DNA from: an uncultured Enterorhabdus sp.
GTDB taxonomy: Bacteria > Actinomycetota > Coriobacteriia > Coriobacteriales > Eggerthellaceae
Assembly (NCBI GenBank): GCA_947573925.1
Contig: CANPHS010000007.1
Coordinates: forward strand, 1-39,092
Length of the DNA: 39,092 nt
Direction of reading: 5' to 3'
Shown: positions 9,227 to 18,213 of the stretch, in pieces
Layout of the letters: the number at the start of each line of letters is the position of its first letter
Numbering within the stretch: position 1 is the stretch's first letter
Program-made: the position numbers and the translations under genes
The notes under the pieces: generated by a model
What the model saw: only the letters and a program-made list of their open reading frames with translations
Databases searched by the model: none
What the model was told of the DNA's origin: nothing

Positions 9227-10687
9227 ATGCCGAGCAATCTGGAAACCCTCATAGAGAACCTCGCGAAGCTTCCCGCCGAAAACGAGTACGTCGAATTCAA
9301 GGAGAACTTCGCAGAGCCCGAAAGAGAGGGGCGCGACATATCGGCACTCGCCAATTCCGCCGCCTATCATGACGCGCGTTTCGCTTACAAAGTCTGGGGC
9401 GTACATGACGGCACCCACAAAATCGTCGGCACGGCATTTCGCCCCCACAAGGAAAAGGTCGGCAATGCTCCGCTCGTCATGTGGCTCAAGCAGAACCTCA
9501 GTGACAACGCCGGCTTTGAATTCGAGGAAGGCAGTCATCGGGACAAAGACATCGTGGTATTGAGAATATGGCCGGCACTCCACCACCCCGTCGAATTCCA
9601 GCACCAAGCCTATCTCCGGAAAGGCTCCCATACCCACAAGGTCAAATCGGGTTCGCTGGACGAAAACGAACTCTGGAGCCATATCCAAAAGCAAGATTTC
9701 GAAGGCCAGACGGCCGCCGAGGGGCTCTCGCCCGAGCAGGCACTCGAACTCCTTGACGCCAACCGATACTTTGATTTGACGGGAATTCCCCGGCCCTCGT
9801 CTCCCGATGAAGTTCTCCATTATCTGGCCGCTGAGAAGCTGCTGGCTCTGGAAGACGACGGCACCGTGACCATTGCCAATGCAGGAGCGCTGCTCTTTGC
9901 CAAAAATCTTGACGATTTCGCATCTGTCAAACGGAAGAAGATCCGCGTCTCGAAATACGAAGGCAAAGGAAGGTCGGCGCCGCGCAGCGAGCGGGAGTTC
10001 AAGGCGGGGTATGCGCTGGAGCTGGACGCCGTGTACAACTATTTGGAAGGCATGCTGGAACTGCCCGACATGATTAACGGAGTGCGGCGGGAAAGGCGCA
10101 CGGCTTACTCTGAAATTGCATTGAGAGAACTCATCGTCAATGCGCTTATCCATCAGAATCTTGCCATCCGCGGGGCAGGGCCGCTCATTGAGATCTTCGA
10201 CAACCGGATAGAGATAACCAATCCCGGCGCACCGCTCATCCAAGTCGAACGGCTCGTCAACGACCCGCCACGCTCGCGCAACGAAGTGCTTTCCGCCCTC
10301 ATGCGTCGATTCAGCTACTGCGAGGAATCGGGCACCGGCTGGGATAAAGTCATTGAGGGATGCGAGCTTTGCCATGCTCCAGCCCCCAAAATTGAAGTGC
10401 AGACCGAGGGAAGCGACAGCATGCGCGTTGTCCTCTTCCAGCCGCGCGAGTTCAAGAGCCTGGCTTTGCAAGAGCGGCTCGATGCCTGCTACTGGCACGC
10501 GTGCATTCAGCTTGCCAATCGCGAATATGTGAGCAACGCCACCCTGCGCGAGCGATTCGGACTGGAATCCTCGAAGACGGCCCAAATATCGCGCCTCATC
10601 AAGGAGGCAGTAGCCGCTGGAATCATTAAACCCGTGGACGCCGAGGCATCGCAAAAGTTCATGCGCTACCAGCCCCACTGGGCCTGA
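9227..10687 (+). CDS. AlbA_2 (Schlafen-like) domain / RecG-like ATP-binding putative transcriptional regulator
   Basis: N-terminal ENEYVEFKENF (AlbA_2 signature); GHKL-like ATPase region (ALRELIVNALIHQNLAIRGAGPLIEIFDNRIEITNPG, EESGTGWDKV); C-terminal winged HTH. Confidence 0.88.
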   Translation: MPSNLETLIENLAKLPAENEYVEFKENFAEPEREGRDISALANSAAYHDARFAYKVWGVHDGTHKIVGTAFRPHKEKVGNAPLVMWLKQNLSDNAGFEFEEGSHRDKDIVVLRIWPALHHPVEFQHQAYLRKGSHTHKVKSGSLDENELWSHIQKQDFEGQTAAEGLSPEQALELLDANRYFDLTGIPRPSSPDEVLHYLAAEKLLALEDDGTVTIANAGALLFAKNLDDFASVKRKKIRVSKYEGKGRSAPRSEREFKAGYALELDAVYNYLEGMLELPDMINGVRRERRTAYSEIALRELIVNALIHQNLAIRGAGPLIEIFDNRIEITNPGAPLIQVERLVNDPPRSRNEVLSALMRRFSYCEESGTGWDKVIEGCELCHAPAPKIEVQTEGSDSMRVVLFQPREFKSLALQERLDACYWHACIQLANREYVSNATLRERFGLESSKTAQISRLIKEAVAAGIIKPVDAEASQKFMRYQPHWA

Positions 10688-10805
10688 ATTTTATTTGCTT
10701 CTTATTTGCTTCGTTGGAACGAAAATCGGCCTTTTTGAAAGGCAGAAAATAGAATTCGCAGTTCAACGCCTTGTCTTTCATGAAAATCTTATTTGCTTCG
10801 TTAAC
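10675..10805. repeat. Right copy of the direct repeat flanking the AlbA_2 gene
   Basis: Begins within the gene 3' end (GGGCCTGAATTTTATTTGCTTCTTATTTGCTTCGTTGG...). Confidence 0.85.
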
Positions 10806-10832
10806 TGACAAGAAGGGATCGATCCAATAAAA

Positions 10833-10864
10833 GACCGCCTGCGCGATGGGGCGCGGGCGGCTTT
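10833..10864 (+). terminator. Rho-independent-like hairpin
   Basis: CCGCCTGCGC/GCGCGGGCGG imperfect stem followed by CTTT. Confidence 0.45.
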
Positions 10865-10917
10865 GCGAACTGAGGGACGACTTTGCGGGGCGAAAGCGGC
10901 CTTGGCGGAGGCGTCGG

Positions 10918-11451
10918 TTAGCGATCCTTGTTGGAGCACAGAAGCAGGATGCCGGCTACCAGGGAGCAGAAGATGAGGGTGCATACGCCGAAGGCGACGG
11001 TGTTGGCCTTGGTGCCCTTGTAGATGCCCCAGCAGATGACGGTCATGGGGATCATCCACGCGAGCGGAACGATGAGCCAGCAGGAGCCCACGAGCGACAG
11101 CACGCAGAAGATGAACGCCACGAGGCGCAGGTTGCGGTCGGTGTCGGTCATGGGGTACAGCGCCGTCGGCGCGGCGGCGGCCACGGGCTGGGCGTACACC
11201 TGCTGGTAGGCCGGCTGCGGCTGTTCGTAGGTGGCCTGGTAGGGCTGCTGGCCGCAGGGCTGCTGGGCACCATAGCCGTAAGGCTGTTGAGTGGCACCCG
11301 TGGCCGAGCCTTGGCAGGGATCGTAAGCGCCTTGGGCCGCTTCATAGGTCTGACCGGCAGCAGCCTGGGCCTGCTGCTCAGCCTGAGCCGGATCGGGGGC
11401 GGCTGGCGGTTCGGGCATCGTGCCGAAGGGGTTGTTCTGCGAATCGGTCAT
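10918..11451 (-). CDS. Small membrane protein with Gln/Tyr/Pro-rich N-terminal region
   Basis: Start MTDSQNNPFG at 11451; low-complexity Q/Y/P region then two hydrophobic helices. Confidence 0.7.
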   Translation of the reverse strand: MTDSQNNPFGTMPEPPAAPDPAQAEQQAQAAAGQTYEAAQGAYDPCQGSATGATQQPYGYGAQQPCGQQPYQATYEQPQPAYQQVYAQPVAAAAPTALYPMTDTDRNLRLVAFIFCVLSLVGSCWLIVPLAWMIPMTVICWGIYKGTKANTVAFGVCTLIFCSLVAGILLLCSNKDR

Positions 11452-11630
11452 GGCAAAACCTCCTGGTTCGAAATATCTGCCACCCAGTATAGCCCCTTCC
11501 GCACTGGCCGTGGGCGCAATCTCCCTTTCATTCCCGTAAGAAAATGGGGTGCTCGAATGGAACGCCCTACCGGCCGGGTTGGTTGTCTCACTTCCCGATA
11601 CCGCCGCAAGCGATCCACGCATTTGACCGC

Positions 11631-11716
11631 CTTTTTACATCCCAAACGTACAAACCTTCCTGTCTTGTGCACATTTCGTCGAATGGGACGTACATTTGCA
11701 CGACTTTTTACAACCC
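11631..11716. repeat. Intergenic repeat copy A (CTTTTTACATCCCAAACGTACAAA...GACGTACATTTGCACG)
   Basis: Aligns by eye with 26051-26125. Confidence 0.65.
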
Positions 11717-11886
11717 GCTTCCCCGAAAACAAGCCGCCAGCAACGAGAACCCGCGGGAGGGGCGGGTTCTCGTGAGGGAGGGTATGGAAGACAGGACTCG
11801 AGCCGTGGCCGGGGTGCCGGGATTCGGTATCCCGGGCGCGTGCTATCCAGCGCCCCGGGGACGAACATCCCGGCGTCCCGGGCGCC

Positions 11887-13524
11887 TTACAGCCCGGCGA
11901 CGTGCTTGCCGGCCAGATAGCCGCCGGTGATGGCGCGGCCGATGGAGAGGCCGAGCACGTCCATGGGGTAGTCGACGCCGCCGTAGAAGCAGCCGGACAC
12001 GTTGCCCACGGCGAAGAGCCCCTCGATGGGCGTGTGCTCGTCGGCCTTCAGCACCTGGTTGTCGGCGTTCACGAGCAGGCCGCCAATGATGGCCGACAGA
12101 CCCATGCCGAACTCATGGGGCACTACCATGAACGGCGGCGTGTCGATGGCGCGCATGAAGGTGGGGTTCTTGCCGAAGTCGTCGTCGGAGCCCTTGGCGC
12201 AAAGCTCGTTGTAGCGGTCCACGGTGGCCTGCACGGCCGCGGCGTCCAGCTCGTAGGCACCGCTCTCAGCATCGGCGGCCATGGCGGCGCAGGCCTCGGC
12301 GATGGTCGCGCCCTCGTAGAACCACTTGCAGTTCGAGGCGTCGATCTCCGGGTCGATGGCCTTCCATTCCGCAATCTGGTCCTGCCACTTCGCGTCCACG
12401 ATGGTGTAGAGGTTGCCGGCCTTCGCGTCGCCGCCGGCCTCGTGGATGTACTCGCGTACGTAGTTGTTGAGGTAGCCCTGCATGGGGCCCTCGCACATGA
12501 AGCGCTCGCCCTTGGCGTTCACCAGCAGATGCGGGGTGTCCACGCGGCCGACGCGGGCGTCGTGGATCATCTTGGTGTGGGTGGTCGGCTCGATCTCGCC
12601 GCCGGCCCACACGCCCATCTTGTGGCCGTCGCCGGTGCGGTTCATTTGGCAGGGCGGGAACTCCTTGATGTCGGGGCAGTAGTAGGCCACCATCTCCGGA
12701 TCGCACTGGTAGTCGCCCGTGGCCAGGATAACGCCCTTGCTGGCGTTGAACAACACGTTTTGGCCATTCTCCTCGCACACCACGCCGGTCACGCGGCCGC
12801 CCTCATCGGTAACGAGCTGCTGGGCCGGGCAGCTGAAGAAGAAGTTGACGCCCGCCGCCTCGGCGCCCGGCGCGATGGCCTTCACCACCTCGTCGTGGCC
12901 GATGCGGAAGTAGGTGTTGGCGTGCAGGTACACGTCGTAGCCGTTGATGGTCAGCACGCGGTCGGCCTGGGGCTCGTCGGGGTTCACGTCGATGCCGCCG
13001 GCGGACGCGGCCTCCTTGAACCAGGCGAGGGCCTCGAAGGAGTTGTCGGCCCAGGCCTCGATGAGGGCGCGGTTGCTGCGGTGGTCGGCCAGCTTGATGA
13101 GATAGCTCACGAGGGCCTGCTTGCCGGCCTCGCTCGTCTGGTTGAGATCGACGCCGGCGGCCATGTTGCCCTGGGACGAGGGCGTGGCCTCCCGCTGCAC
13201 GCAGGCGATCTTCGCCCCGGCCTCGGCGGCAGACATCGCCGCGGCCATGCCGGACACGCCGGCGCCGACGACGACCACTTCAAAATCGCGGGTCTCGGCG
13301 ATGTCGGTAATGGGCTCGGGCGCAATGAGGAAGCTCGGGGTGCCGTCGGCGGCAGCGGACGGGGCGTCCTCGCCCGTGGCGGCCGTGGGCGTGCCCTGCT
13401 GCGGAGCGCAGCCGGCCAGCGAGGCGCCGGCCACAGCGGCGGTGGCCAAGCCGCCGAGCTTGAACAGGCCGCGGCGGCTGATGGCGGCGGACGGGGTGGT
13501 GGACTTGGTGAATTTCGCGTTCAT
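11887..13524 (-). CDS. Tat-exported FAD-dependent oxidoreductase (fumarate/urocanate reductase flavoprotein-like)
   Basis: ISRRGLFKLGGLATAAVAGASLAGC Tat/lipoprotein-like signal; VVVGAGVSGMAAAMSAAEAGA FAD-binding motif. Confidence 0.9.
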   Translation of the reverse strand: MNAKFTKSTTPSAAISRRGLFKLGGLATAAVAGASLAGCAPQQGTPTAATGEDAPSAAADGTPSFLIAPEPITDIAETRDFEVVVVGAGVSGMAAAMSAAEAGAKIACVQREATPSSQGNMAAGVDLNQTSEAGKQALVSYLIKLADHRSNRALIEAWADNSFEALAWFKEAASAGGIDVNPDEPQADRVLTINGYDVYLHANTYFRIGHDEVVKAIAPGAEAAGVNFFFSCPAQQLVTDEGGRVTGVVCEENGQNVLFNASKGVILATGDYQCDPEMVAYYCPDIKEFPPCQMNRTGDGHKMGVWAGGEIEPTTHTKMIHDARVGRVDTPHLLVNAKGERFMCEGPMQGYLNNYVREYIHEAGGDAKAGNLYTIVDAKWQDQIAEWKAIDPEIDASNCKWFYEGATIAEACAAMAADAESGAYELDAAAVQATVDRYNELCAKGSDDDFGKNPTFMRAIDTPPFMVVPHEFGMGLSAIIGGLLVNADNQVLKADEHTPIEGLFAVGNVSGCFYGGVDYPMDVLGLSIGRAITGGYLAGKHVAGL

Positions 13525-13709
13525 GGGGAACCCTCCTCTGGTTCGCTTTCCCTCCCGCCGCGCCGGGGCTTTTGCCTGCGGGGGATCTCCCGAGGGCTCG
13601 CTTCCGGCGAGGCTCCTCAGTGCTTTCCGTCCCCGTGGCGCGGCGGCTTTGCTGGGACGAACTATGCCCCTCGGGGCGGTCGCTGCGCATCGCCCGCCGG
13701 GGCGTTTCG

Positions 13710-13729
13710 CTGTTTATCTTTGTAAACAG
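13710..13729. promoter_or_regulatory. Dyad CTGTTTA-tctttg-TAAACAG
   Basis: Perfect 7-bp arms in the divergent flavoprotein/LuxR intergenic region. Confidence 0.6.
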
Positions 13730-13746
13730 GCGGCATAAACACCCTG

Positions 13747-13803
13747 TTTTCCCGGGAAACGCCGTGACCGCATTCCCCGGGAAAACCGCCGTGTCGCCCG
13801 GGA
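13747..13803. promoter_or_regulatory. Three CCCGGG-centred sites upstream of the LuxR gene
   Basis: CCCGGG cores at 13751, 13776 and 13797 (first is TTTCCCGGGAAA); TATAAT at 13821-13826. Confidence 0.55.
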
Positions 13804-13911
13804 GGGGCCGCACGGCACGCTATAATGGGTGCGGGCCGCGGGGAATGCGGAGGTTCTCGCCATCCACCGGCCGTCTTCGGGGACTCATTGGGAAGGAGAG
13901 AGGGGGGCGCC

Positions 13912-15333
13912 ATGACCCACGGCACCGATTCCACCGCGCCGCGCTCGCTCGGCGCCCTGCTGGACATGCCGCTGGCGTTCCTCGGCTTCGCCCTGTGGCG
14001 GGCCTGGGTATCGCTCACCTACGCGAACCCCTCCATCCCCATGCCCGTGAACGCCGAGGCGGGCCAGTTCTTCTACGACGTGGTGCTGTCGATCACCGCC
14101 ATTGCCATCGCCCTGTTCGCGCGGCGCATCGCGCCTTTGGCGGCTCGGCGGTTCATATACCCGGCCATCGCGCTGCTGCTCGCCTTCTCCATGGCGGCGA
14201 ACGTGGCCGCCGTGGCCCAACCGTCGCTTGCCAGCCCCCTCGCCGTTCCCGCTACCCTGACCGGAGGCGTGGGATCGGCCCTGCTCATCCTGCTTTGGTG
14301 CGAGCTGTACAGCTGCCTGGCCGCTCCACGCGTGGCCCTGTACTACACGCTTTCGCTCATGGGCGGCGTGGCCCTCTCCTACCTGCTGGAGGGGTTCCGC
14401 GACGGCTACCTCTACGGCGTCCTCGCGGTGCTGCCGGCCCTTTCCGCCGCCCTGGCGTGGCGCTGCTGGCGCCGTTACGTGCCCGTGGAAGACCGCCCCG
14501 CCCCATCGCAGCGGCGGCTCGTTCCCTGGAAGTTCTTCCTCATTCTGGCCCTGTTCGAGCTGGTGGCCAGCTACAGCCGCGCCCACCTGGGCGATCAGTA
14601 CGCCTCGCTCATCGGCTCCCATTCCACCTGGACCACAGCCGTCGGCGGCCTCATCCTGTTCGTGTGGGTGTGGTGGTTCTCCGACCGATTGCCCCTGTCG
14701 GCTCTGTACCGGGCGCCAGCCATCATCATCTGCTGCGGCCTTCTAGCCGTGCCCCTGTTCGGCCTGGGCGGCAGCATCCTCGGCAGTTTCTGCACAGCCG
14801 TAGGTGTTACCCTGTTCAACGCCATCGTGTTCCTGTTCCTTTGCGACATTGCGAAGCGCTTCGGCGTGAACGCCCTTCTGCTGTTCGGCATTGAGGAGGC
14901 GCTGCTACTCGTGGGCTGGGCCGGCCGCGGAGCCGCCCTGGCGCTGGACGGCCAGGGGCTCTTCGGCACCCTGGGCCCGGCGGTGGGCGCGGTGGTCGGC
15001 GTGGCGGTGATTGCCCTGGTTACCGCCCTGGTGCTGAACAAGCGAGAGGTGGACGAACGCTGGGGCATCGCCTTCATGGGGAAGCGGCCGCCCGAGGAAA
15101 CCGAGCGCACGCGCCTGGCGCGCCGCTGCGCCGAGGTGGCCGAACGGGGGCGACTCACCCCGCGCGAGCGGGAGGTGATGGAGCTTCTGGCCCAGGGCAA
15201 GTCGCTGTCGGGGGTGGCCGGCGAGCTCATCATCGCCGAGGGCACCGCCAAGGCCCACACCCGCCACATCTACGAGAAGCTGGGCATCAACACCCGCCAG
15301 GAGCTGCTGGACCTACTGATGGCGGAACAGTAG
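13912..15333 (+). CDS. Membrane-anchored LuxR-family transcriptional regulator
   Basis: Multi-TM N-terminal half; C-terminal LTPREREVMELLAQGKSLSGVAGELIIAEGTAKAHTRHIYEKLGINTRQELLDLL. Confidence 0.92.
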   Translation: MTHGTDSTAPRSLGALLDMPLAFLGFALWRAWVSLTYANPSIPMPVNAEAGQFFYDVVLSITAIAIALFARRIAPLAARRFIYPAIALLLAFSMAANVAAVAQPSLASPLAVPATLTGGVGSALLILLWCELYSCLAAPRVALYYTLSLMGGVALSYLLEGFRDGYLYGVLAVLPALSAALAWRCWRRYVPVEDRPAPSQRRLVPWKFFLILALFELVASYSRAHLGDQYASLIGSHSTWTTAVGGLILFVWVWWFSDRLPLSALYRAPAIIICCGLLAVPLFGLGGSILGSFCTAVGVTLFNAIVFLFLCDIAKRFGVNALLLFGIEEALLLVGWAGRGAALALDGQGLFGTLGPAVGAVVGVAVIALVTALVLNKREVDERWGIAFMGKRPPEETERTRLARRCAEVAERGRLTPREREVMELLAQGKSLSGVAGELIIAEGTAKAHTRHIYEKLGINTRQELLDLLMAEQ

Positions 15334-15946
15334 GGAGTGCGCCCCTGCACGCCGAAAGGACGGCGGCGCGGCCGGTGGCGTCGGGAGCGATACGGGTGCA
15401 GTTGGGCCAGGCCGGGGCGAGGAGGGCTTCGACGTCGTCGGCCAGATAGTCGCGCACCACCACGAGGGCGTGGGGAAAGGCGGCCGTGGAGCCCCGGCGC
15501 AGAAGGCGCACCGCCGACGTAAGGCCTTCGCCGCGCCAGACTTCCAGGCGGCCGAGCTCATCGACGACGAGCAGGCCGGGGATAGGAGTAGCCGCCTGCT
15601 GGGCCAATCCATCGAAATGGGCGTTTACCTGGGCGATGGCGTCGTCGGCGATATGCCAGGCCAGCTCGGCGCGGGCCGCTTGGCTGGTTTCGTCGAAGGT
15701 GCCGTCGGCCCGGGCCAAGTCGCCGCGCCGCGCGAAGGGGATGCGCTCGCCACCCGGTAGGAGCACGTTGTCGATGCCGAGTTTCTCATAGCCGTTCCCG
15801 TCGGCTCGCTCGCCCGCAGACGGCACCCATTGTCCCGGGGCCAACACGCCGGCCACGGGCACGCCGCGCCCGGCCAGGTCGGCCGCGAGCGACTCCAGCC
15901 AGCGGGTCTTCCCGGTTTGCACCTCACCGGTCAGCAGGAACAGCAT
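15287..15946 (-). CDS. P-loop NTPase (THEP1/nucleoside-triphosphatase-like)
   Basis: MLFLLTGEVQTGKTRWLESLAADL P-loop; LLVVDELGRLE Walker B; 3' end overlaps the LuxR gene by 47 bp. Confidence 0.7.
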   Translation of the reverse strand: MLFLLTGEVQTGKTRWLESLAADLAGRGVPVAGVLAPGQWVPSAGERADGNGYEKLGIDNVLLPGGERIPFARRGDLARADGTFDETSQAARAELAWHIADDAIAQVNAHFDGLAQQAATPIPGLLVVDELGRLEVWRGEGLTSAVRLLRRGSTAAFPHALVVVRDYLADDVEALLAPAWPNCTRIAPDATGRAAVLSACRGALPTVPPSVGPAAPGGC

Positions 15947-16032
15947 CGGCCGAATCCCTTTCCTTCCAAAACAAGCGAGACGATGGGGGCGCGGGCTGCT
16001 GCCCCCGCCCGCCTCCGCCGGGCATCTCGCGC

Positions 16033-16896
16033 CTAGGCTTCCGGATTGCGGAGAGCGGCCATGGTCAGGGCTTCACCGAAGAACTGGCCGGCGCCGTTCT
16101 TCACGGCGAAGCGGGCCTTTTCGGGGTCGGCCACCACGCTTCCGGCCAGCATGTCCACGCCCCAGCGGAACAGAAACGGCGCCATGACCACGCTCGGCCC
16201 CACGAGCACCGTGGTGGCGCCGGCGGACAAATCCAGCAGTCGCGGAGCCGTCTTGTTGATGAGGGTCACGCCGGTCATGAACACGTAGTCGGCCCCGGGG
16301 ATGACGTACTCGCAAGCCGGGTCGGGCACGTCGTTGGCCTGGGAGCACCTGCGCTCCAGCACCGTGAGCCGCGCGTACTCCTCGATGCGCTCCACGTGGG
16401 GGAAGTGCCCCACCACCACGACCGAGGCGTCGCCGCCGGCGGCTGCGATCTGTGGGCGGTACATCTCGAAGGCGTCCATCTTGCGAAGGGTGCCGTCGGG
16501 CACTTCCACCGCCGCATCGTAGACGCACCCGAGGCCGTCCAGCAGCGACCGCTGGGCGTACCAGGCGTTCAGGGCCGCCACGCCGAGGCTCGCCTCCTCG
16601 AAGCACCACGATTTCGCCAGCTCGGCCATCTCGCGCAAGGGACGGCCGCGGAAGTCGTCGGCGAAGCGCCGCCGAGCACCGCCCGAGGTGGTGAAGCTCA
16701 CGCCCATGCCGCTGTCGGCCTCCACGTAGGACCAGTGGGTGCCCAGGCACCAGTCGCGCACGAGCACCTCCTCGGGAATAGCGCCGATCAGGTGGTTGTA
16801 CAGCTTCCACGGCGTGTTCGGCCCGTAGGTTCCGGGGAACATCACCGCTCCCGTCGGCTCCCCCTTCGTGCAGCAATCTTTCTCCGGACAACCCAT
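16033..16896 (-). CDS. DUF364/DUF4213-like putative heavy-metal chelation protein
   Basis: Start MGCPEKDCC at 16896; Rossmann-like C-terminal half with TGVTLINKTAPRLLDLSAGATTVLVGPSVVMAP pattern. Confidence 0.7.
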   Translation of the reverse strand: MGCPEKDCCTKGEPTGAVMFPGTYGPNTPWKLYNHLIGAIPEEVLVRDWCLGTHWSYVEADSGMGVSFTTSGGARRRFADDFRGRPLREMAELAKSWCFEEASLGVAALNAWYAQRSLLDGLGCVYDAAVEVPDGTLRKMDAFEMYRPQIAAAGGDASVVVVGHFPHVERIEEYARLTVLERRCSQANDVPDPACEYVIPGADYVFMTGVTLINKTAPRLLDLSAGATTVLVGPSVVMAPFLFRWGVDMLAGSVVADPEKARFAVKNGAGQFFGEALTMAALRNPEA

Positions 16897-16944
16897 GGCT
16901 TCTCCTTTCACCTGATGCGGCCCGCGAGTCCTCGCCTGGCGCGA

Positions 16945-17033
16945 CCCGCGGTCCTCCGCCCGACGCAACCCGCGAGCCCGACGGCGCAAGCCCGACGGCG
17001 CGACCCGCGAGCCCGACGGCGCGGCCCCAACTC
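16945..17033. repeat. Degenerate tandem repeat (CGACCCGCGAGCCCGACGGCG-type units)
   Basis: Repeated GAGCCCGACGGCGC / AAGCCCGACGGCGC / CGACCCGCG blocks. Confidence 0.65.
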
Positions 17034-17071
17034 CGCGGCCCCATTATGCCGCGCCGGCCGTTCTCCGTTCA

Positions 17072-17129
17072 ATTATTCATAGTAGCGAATAATTCTCACT
17101 TGTAAATTATTCACAGTTGAGAATATAAT
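17072..17129 (+). promoter_or_regulatory. Promoter with nested inverted repeats (candidate metalloregulator operator)
   Basis: TTGTAA (17100-17105), 18 bp, TATAAT (17124-17129); TTATTC/GAATAA and ATTCTCA/TGAGAAT inverted repeats. Confidence 0.6.
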
Positions 17130-17166
17130 GGAACTGGTCATATATCCCACCGACGAGGAGACCACC

Positions 17167-18213
17167 GTGAAACAGGGAGTGCAGACATCGCCGCCAAGCG
17201 CCTCGGCCACGGCCCGACGGGCCCGCGCCGTCGTGGTCGCGCTGGCCGTGCTCATGGCGGCGGCCATCTCGGTGTCGCTGCTGCTCGGCCGCTACCCCAT
17301 CGCCCCGGGCGAGGCCGCTTCCATGCTGGCGAACCTCGTGGTGCCCCAGGCCCCCACCTGGACCGAGCAGCAGGCAACGCTCTTCTTCAACGTGCGCCTG
17401 CCCCGCGTGCTGCTGGCCCTCATGGTGGGCTGCTGCCTGGCCGTGGCCGGCGCCGCCTACCAGGGCACCTTCCAGAACCCGCTCGTGTCTCCGGACATTC
17501 TCGGCGCCAGCCAGGGCGCCGCGTTCGGCGCGGCCGTCGCCATCCTGCTGGGCCTCGGATCGGTGGGCGTGTCGCTGCTCGCCTTCGCCATGGCGCTCTT
17601 CACCGTGCTTCTCGTGCTGCTCATCAGCGCACGGGCCAAGGGCAACCACATGATGGTGGTGGTGCTGGCAGGCGTGATGGTCAGCTCGCTGTTCCAGGCG
17701 GGCGTGTCCTACGCCAAGCTGGTGGCCGACCCCACCGACGAGCTGGCCGACATCACCTACTGGCTCATGGGGTCGCTCACCGGCGCGAAGATGAGCGAGG
17801 TGGCCACGGTCTTCCCCATTATGCTGCTCGGCTGCGGCACGCTGTTCGCCCTGCGCTGGCGCATCAACATCCTCACCATGGGCGACGAGGAGGCGGCCAC
17901 CATGGGCGTGAACGCGCGGGCGGTGCGCATCGTCGTCATCGTGGCGGCCACGCTCATCACCGCGGCCAGCGTGTGCGTCACGGGCATGATCGGCTGGGTG
18001 GGGCTCGTCATCCCCCATCTGTGCCGCATGCTCGTGGGTCCCGACTACCGCCGGCTCATCCCCGCGTCCATGCTGATGGGTGCCACGTTCCTGCTCGTCG
18101 TGGACGACATCGCGCGGCTGGCCACCACGGCCGAGATTCCCATCGGCATCCTCACGGCCTTCGTGGGCGCCCCGTTCTTTCTGTTCCTCATCACGCGGAA
18201 GAAGAAGCTATGA
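17167..18213 (+). CDS. FecCD-type ABC transporter permease
   Basis: RLPRVLLALMVGCCLAVAGAAYQGTFQNPLVSPDILGASQGAAFGA; GTG at 17167 with GAGGAG SD preferred over upstream ATG 17128. Confidence 0.9.
   Translation: MKQGVQTSPPSASATARRARAVVVALAVLMAAAISVSLLLGRYPIAPGEAASMLANLVVPQAPTWTEQQATLFFNVRLPRVLLALMVGCCLAVAGAAYQGTFQNPLVSPDILGASQGAAFGAAVAILLGLGSVGVSLLAFAMALFTVLLVLLISARAKGNHMMVVVLAGVMVSSLFQAGVSYAKLVADPTDELADITYWLMGSLTGAKMSEVATVFPIMLLGCGTLFALRWRINILTMGDEEAATMGVNARAVRIVVIVAATLITAASVCVTGMIGWVGLVIPHLCRMLVGPDYRRLIPASMLMGATFLLVVDDIARLATTAEIPIGILTAFVGAPFFLFLITRKKKL

Noticed and set aside
11785-11880. tRNA-like segment on the minus strand (GGCGCTGGATAGCACGC ... GGCTCGAGTCC)
   Set aside because: D-loop-like and T-loop-like strings occur, but the acceptor stem does not pair, the T-stem is mismatched and position 33 is not U; at best a tRNA relic.
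11902-13725. 607 aa plus-strand ORF
   Set aside because: Antisense to the Tat flavoprotein; no recognisable motifs.
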